Assembly: GCF_003325355.1 (NCBI RefSeq)
Contig: NZ_CP030850.1
Coordinates: 620,001 to 684,000, forward strand
Length of the DNA: 64,000 nt
Reading direction: 5' to 3'
Source of the DNA: Runella rosea
Lineage (GTDB): Bacteria > Bacteroidota > Bacteroidia > Cytophagales > Spirosomataceae
In this document: piece by piece, positions 60,405 to 64,000 of the stretch
How the letters are laid out: the number at the start of each line of letters is the position of its first letter
Position numbering within the stretch: the first letter of the stretch is position 1
Position numbers and translations under genes: made by a program
Notes under the pieces: generated by a model
The model's database searches: none
What the model saw: only the letters and a program-made list of their open reading frames with translations
What the model was told of the DNA's origin: nothing

Positions 60405-61367
60405 CTATTTCGCGTCTTTTACGGCTTTTGTCAATCGTGGTAAAATGTCAAAAACATCCCCTACGATGCCATAATCGGCCGCTTTGAAGAAAGGTGCTTC
60501 GGGGTCTTTGTTGATGGCTACGATTACTTTGGACGAGTTTACTCCCGCCAAGTGCTGAATCGCTCCCGAAATACCGCAGGCAATGTACAGATTTGGGGCT
60601 ACTTTTATACCTGTTTGTCCAATGTGCTCGTGGTGAGGACGCCAATCGAGGTCAGAAACAGGCTTAGAACAACCCGTTGCAGCGCCCAAGGCACTTGCTA
60701 AATCTAACAAAGGTTGCCAATTATCGGGGCCTTTCATGCCGCGTCCACCCGACACAATAATGTCGGCTTCAGTCAACGACAATTCGCCGCTGGCTTTTTC
60801 TTGACCCGTTACTTTGGCCACAAAATCGCCGTTGTTGAGGGCAGGCGTGAAGGCTTCTACCGTAGCGCTTCCCGTTCCTTCCACGGCTTCAATGGCGTTT
60901 TTCTTGATTCCTAAAATCTTAACGGACCCTTTGACGTCTACGGTGGCAAAGGCTTTGCCCGTATATATGCTGCGGGTTACTTTGAAGCCGTTTGATACAT
61001 CGGGTAATTCCGTCACGCCTGAAACAATGCTTGCGCCCAGTTTGGCGGCAGTGCGGGCACCCATGGCGTCGCAAAGCCCCGATTTGGGCAAAATAACCAC
61101 TTCGGCGTTTTCATTTTTTACGGCGGCGGCCAGCACTGAGGCGTAGGCCATGGCATTTTCGTTGGCCAGTTCAGCGGCATTTGCGTGCAATACTTTGGTG
61201 GCGCCATACGCACCCGCTTTGGCTAATTCGGTGGCATCGGCCGTGCCGATGGCCAAGGCGGTCGCGGTGGTTCCTGATGCTTTTGCGACTGCTGCACCGT
61301 ACGCCACGGCTTCGAGAGATGTTTTTTTGATGCTTCCGTTATCTAATTCAACAAATATTAGGACCAT
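60405..61367 (-). CDS. etfA: Electron transfer flavoprotein, alpha subunit
   Basis: A 320-aa FAD-binding subunit of ETF. The C-terminal FAD motif is visible as SGGRGMKGPDNWQPLLDLAS, GCSKPVSDLDWRPHHEHIGQ, TGIKVAPNLYIACGISGAIQ and IVAINKDPEAPFFKAADYGI. It accepts electrons from acyl-CoA dehydrogenases and delivers them to ETF:quinone oxidoreductase; neither partner is in the window. It lies 115 nt downstream of etfB on the same strand. Confidence 0.96.
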   Translation of the reverse strand: MVLIFVELDNGSIKKTSLEAVAYGAAVAKASGTTATALAIGTADATELAKAGAYGATKVLHANAAELANENAMAYASVLAAAVKNENAEVVILPKSGLCDAMGARTAAKLGASIVSGVTELPDVSNGFKVTRSIYTGKAFATVDVKGSVKILGIKKNAIEAVEGTGSATVEAFTPALNNGDFVAKVTGQEKASGELSLTEADIIVSGGRGMKGPDNWQPLLDLASALGAATGCSKPVSDLDWRPHHEHIGQTGIKVAPNLYIACGISGAIQHLAGVNSSKVIVAINKDPEAPFFKAADYGIVGDVFDILPRLTKAVKDAK

Positions 61368-61482
61368 TTTTTTTTACATTTAGCAGTGAAGATTTTACAT
61401 TAAACAGTAATCATTTAACAATGAACATTGGGGCTACTTCGGCTTTTACCTTATATCATACCTCATGTTAATTGCTCAATGA

Positions 61483-62220
61483 TTACAGCACTTTTGCCTC
61501 CGTTTTCAGGAGTGAAATAAGGGTTTCTGCTTGGTCTGCAGGAATCATCTTGCAGGCACCTTTGGGGGCGGGTAGGGTGTATTGGTCGAGGGTGGCCATG
61601 TCCCCAACGGCTACGGGTTCTACCACTTTGAGGGGTTTGGTACGGGCCGTCATAATGCCGCGCATGTTCGGGATTTTCCATTCGGCAATGGGCTCCTGAC
61701 ATCCTAAAACCAACGGTAGGGGAGCTTCCAAAAATTCTTTTCCACCTTCAATCTCCCGCGCAAATTTGGCGGTGGAGCCTTCAATATCTAGTTTCATCAC
61801 GGGCGAAAACGACGGGATACCAAGCATTTCACCTACCAATCCGTGGACTACGCCGCTGTTGAAATCAATGGATTCGCGGCCCATCAAAATTAAATCATAA
61901 CCGCCTTCTTTGGCAATGGCAGCAATTTGGGTAGCGGTAAAATAAGAATCGGTCGGCTCGGCATTGACGCGTACCGCATCATCGGCTCCAATGGCTAAGG
62001 CTTTGCGGATCTGAGGGTCGCTTTCGGCTTCCCCCACGTTCAATACCGTTATGCTGCCGCCCTGCTGCTCTTTTAGCTCCACGGCCCGTGCCAAGGCATA
62101 GTCGTCGTAAGGGCCGATGATGTACTGCACGCCCGCTTTGTTAAGTTTGGTGTTGTTGTCCGTAAAACTAATTTTGGCCGTTGTATCAGGTACGTTCGTT
62201 ATACAAACTAAAATTTTCAT
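61483..62220 (-). CDS. etfB: Electron transfer flavoprotein, beta subunit
   Basis: A 245-aa AMP-binding subunit of ETF. Signatures: MKILVCITNVPDTTAKISFT, YDDYALARAVELKEQQG, ILMGRESIDFNSGVVHGLVG and the C-terminal IPNMRGIMTARTKPLKVVEP loop. The N-terminal nucleotide-binding Rossmann-like fold is complete. It is first in the etfB-etfA operon. Confidence 0.96.
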   Translation of the reverse strand: MKILVCITNVPDTTAKISFTDNNTKLNKAGVQYIIGPYDDYALARAVELKEQQGGSITVLNVGEAESDPQIRKALAIGADDAVRVNAEPTDSYFTATQIAAIAKEGGYDLILMGRESIDFNSGVVHGLVGEMLGIPSFSPVMKLDIEGSTAKFAREIEGGKEFLEAPLPLVLGCQEPIAEWKIPNMRGIMTARTKPLKVVEPVAVGDMATLDQYTLPAPKGACKMIPADQAETLISLLKTEAKVL

Positions 62221-62324
62221 GTGCTTATCTTAATGTTTGAAATATAACTTTTAGGAGATTTACTTTGTTGGTGCGAATATAAAGCAAGGTTTTTAAAAAT
62301 AGTATGCTTGCATAATAATTTTTT

Positions 62325-62651
62325 ATGAATAACACTCGTCTCGCCTTTTTGCTGCAATTTTTTGAGGAGGATTCCCATGATCCCTTCAACGCGTACGCTC
62401 TTGCGATGGAATATCAACAAAGTGATGTGACCAAAGCGACGGAATATTTCCAATTATTATTGGAGAAACATCCTGATTATTTGCCCACATACTACCACGC
62501 GGCGGCTTTGTTTACGGAGTTGGAGCAATTGGATTTGGCCGAACAACTCTACCAAAAGGGGATGCAATTGGCGTTGAGTCAGCAAAATACCAAAACCTAC
62601 CAAGAACTCCAACGGGCGTATCGCGGCTTTCAGGATGAATACCTGTCTTGA
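62325..62651 (+). CDS. Small TPR protein
   Basis: A 108-aa soluble protein made of about three TPR helices (HDPFNAYALAMEYQQSDVTK, KHPDYLPTYYHAAALFTELE, DLAEQLYQKGMQLALSQQNT). No signal peptide. It probably binds a protein partner; function unknown. It is divergent from etfB with a 104-nt gap. Confidence 0.8.
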   Translation: MNNTRLAFLLQFFEEDSHDPFNAYALAMEYQQSDVTKATEYFQLLLEKHPDYLPTYYHAAALFTELEQLDLAEQLYQKGMQLALSQQNTKTYQELQRAYRGFQDEYLS

Positions 62652-62680
62652 ATAACGTCTTAACGTCGCGAGGTGGTTTT

Positions 62681-62713
62681 AACATCGGCGAGGTTCCCAA
62701 CCTCGCCGATGTT
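62681..62713. repeat. Perfect palindrome (15-bp arms) with degenerate outer copies
   Basis: Arms aacatcggcgaggtt and aacctcgccgatgtt around ccc. A degenerate half-copy (aacctcgcctacgtt) follows at about 62729-62743 and a partial one (aacgtcgcgaggt) precedes at about 62662, giving a nested palindrome downstream of the TPR gene. It may act as terminator or be a dispersed repeat. Confidence 0.7.
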
Positions 62714-62771
62714 GCTCTTTGTTCTCCAAACCTCGCCTACGTTGTTACTAAAATATGTTAAAACCTGACAC

Positions 62772-62806
62772 TTTGTCAGCGTTTTCGCGGAATCTTTGTA
62801 ACTTTG
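62772..62806 (+). promoter_or_regulatory. Probable promoter of miaB
   Basis: TAACTTTG at 62799-62806 is a full match to TAnnTTTG. A TTTG lies upstream at 62772-62775, with a spacer of 23, slightly long. The start codon is 66 nt downstream. Confidence 0.55.
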
Positions 62807-62872
62807 CACCCATTCATAGAGTTAGGTAAAAATACCGATGACTTTATGAACTAACGACCATTGATTGACAAA

Positions 62873-64000
62873 ATGATTACATCAACATTAAAAATACTTT
62901 CGGAAGCCGATAAAGAGGCGTGTGAATTGGTCAAGGTAAGCGAGGAGGAATTGACCGTTGATAAAAAGAGACTGTTCATCGAAAGCTATGGCTGCCAGAT
63001 GAACTTTTCGGACAGTGAAATTGTGGCGGCGGTGATGCGGAATGCGGATTTTGCCACGACTTCTTCGGAAGATAACGCCGACGTTATTTTTCTGAATACC
63101 TGCGCCATCCGTGACAACGCCGAACAAAAAGTCCGGAATCGGCTTCAATACCTCAATAATTTGAAGAAAAAACGCCCAGGACTCATCATTGGAGTGTTGG
63201 GTTGTATGGCAGAGCGACTGAAAACCAAGTTGTTGGACGAAGAAAAAATGGTAGACATCGTGGCGGGCCCCGATTCCTACCGCGATTTGCCGCGCTTGGT
63301 GGAAGAAGCCGAAACGGGTCAAAAAGCCGTCAATGTGTTTCTTTCGAGAGAAGAAACCTACGCCGATATTTCGCCGATTCGACTGAATTCCAACGGGATT
63401 ACGGCCTACATCAGTATCATGCGCGGTTGCGACAATATGTGCAGTTTTTGCGTGGTTCCTTATACCCGTGGACGCGAGCGCAGCCGCGACCCGTTTAGCA
63501 TTGTGGAAGAAGCGCGTTTGCTTTTTGCCGATGGTTACAAAGAAGTGACCCTGCTCGGACAGAACGTGGATAGTTATAAGTGGAAAAAGGAGGCCGAAAA
63601 AGGCGCCGAACCTTCTCAAATGGTCAACTTTGCCCAGCTGCTAGAAATGGTGGCGTTGATTCACCCTGATTTACGGGTTCGGTTCAGTACGTCGCACCCC
63701 AAAGACATCACCGATGATGTACTTTGGACGATGAAAAAGTACGAGAATATTTGTAATTACATCCATTTTCCCGCCCAAAGCGGTAATAGTCGCGTATTGA
63801 AGGTCATGAATCGCACCTACGACCGCGAATGGTACATCCAAAAAATTGACCGCATACGGGAAATTTTGGGCGAAGATTGTGGTATTTCAACCGACATGAT
63901 TACGGGCTTCTGCACCGAAACGGAGGAAGAACATCAAGATACGTTGTCGTTGATGGAATACGTAAAATATGACTACGCGTACATGTTTGCGTATTCTGAG
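62873..64000 (+). CDS. miaB: tRNA-2-methylthio-N6-dimethylallyladenosine synthase (partial, cut by window end)
   Basis: The frame runs from the ATG at 62873 to the end of the window, 376 codons without a stop; the C-terminal TRAM part is outside. The enzyme adds a methylthio group to i6A37 of tRNAs. The N-terminal UPF0004 domain has cluster Cys in [26 protein letters not shown] and [10 protein letters not shown]. The radical-SAM Cys motif is [18 protein letters not shown]. Further family segments are [11 protein letters not shown] and [18 protein letters not shown]. It is intact as far as visible. Confidence 0.96.
   Translation, partial: MITSTLKILSEADKEACELVKVSEEELTVDKKRLFIESYGCQMNFSDSEIVAAVMRNADFATTSSEDNADVIFLNTCAIRDNAEQKVRNRLQYLNNLKKKRPGLIIGVLGCMAERLKTKLLDEEKMVDIVAGPDSYRDLPRLVEEAETGQKAVNVFLSREETYADISPIRLNSNGITAYISIMRGCDNMCSFCVVPYTRGRERSRDPFSIVEEARLLFADGYKEVTLLGQNVDSYKWKKEAEKGAEPSQMVNFAQLLEMVALIHPDLRVRFSTSHPKDITDDVLWTMKKYENICNYIHFPAQSGNSRVLKVMNRTYDREWYIQKIDRIREILGEDCGISTDMITGFCTETEEEHQDTLSLMEYVKYDYAYMFAYSE

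Noticed and set aside
62888-63619. Long open frame on the minus strand (243 codons)
   Set aside because: It lies fully opposite miaB, whose plus-strand frame carries all cluster-binding cysteines. The minus-strand translation has no domain and is a shadow.

Overview
The window looks like a chromosomal segment from a Bacteroidota bacterium of the order Cytophagales, probably close to Runella, Dyadobacter or Spirosoma. I base this on SusC/FecA-type outer membrane proteins, LytTR/LytS two-component genes, a BatA-type membrane protein, GxxExxY and DUF2911 families, and several promoters of the Bacteroidota form (TTG about 20 nt before TAnnTTTG). The genus is a guess from protein style. About 50 protein genes are supported. 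I saw no rRNA, tRNA, complete insertion sequence, prophage or CRISPR array.

Layout. 1-6.8 kb: the 3' end of a NrtR-like Nudix gene, peptidase T, an MG2/TonB-plug protein, a PhyH-type dioxygenase, a GxxExxY gene between two copies of an imperfect palindrome, and an AraC regulator. 6.8-16.5 kb: penicillin-binding protein 1A, then a three-gene minus-strand operon (transglutaminase-DUF2126, circularly permuted ATP-grasp fused to Alpha-E, small transglutaminase) that resembles a predicted peptide-ligation/cleavage system. 16.7-22.8 kb: a LytTR response regulator and its kinase, divergent from a TonB-dependent outer membrane protein and a GH30 glycosidase. 23-30.7 kb: a secreted unknown, a DUF2911 protein, a sugar isomerase-like protein, a BatA-type vWA protein, two membrane proteins behind a palindromic operator-like site, and an MBL-fold hydrolase.

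30.7-33.1 kb is an accessory island. Four AT-rich minus-strand genes (DMP19, SMI1/KNR4, DUF2185 and a CatB-type acetyltransferase) form three units, and each unit is followed by a copy of one repeat. Two copies are an exact 28-bp match and one is diverged. This is a gene-plus-3'-recombination-site layout, as in integron cassettes, although I could not fit strict attC consensus ends and no integrase is present.

33.1-64 kb is mostly core metabolism: an outer membrane beta-barrel protein, malate:quinone oxidoreductase, a GT39-TPR membrane protein with a 23-bp triplication at its 3' end, purC, a STAS protein, ribonuclease Z, glutamate synthase (gltB-gltD), a subclass B1 metallo-beta-lactamase with all zinc ligands, purL, ribulose-phosphate epimerase, an AraC-Ogt DNA repair fusion, electron transfer flavoprotein (etfB-etfA), a bifunctional nuclease, and the first 376 codons of miaB. 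Around 55 kb a pair of about 120-bp MITE-like elements with 19-bp inverted ends flanks a MORN-type lipoprotein gene.

The points most worth following are the cassette-like immunity array, the two repeat-bracketed single genes (GxxExxY and MORN), and the ATP-grasp/transglutaminase operon.
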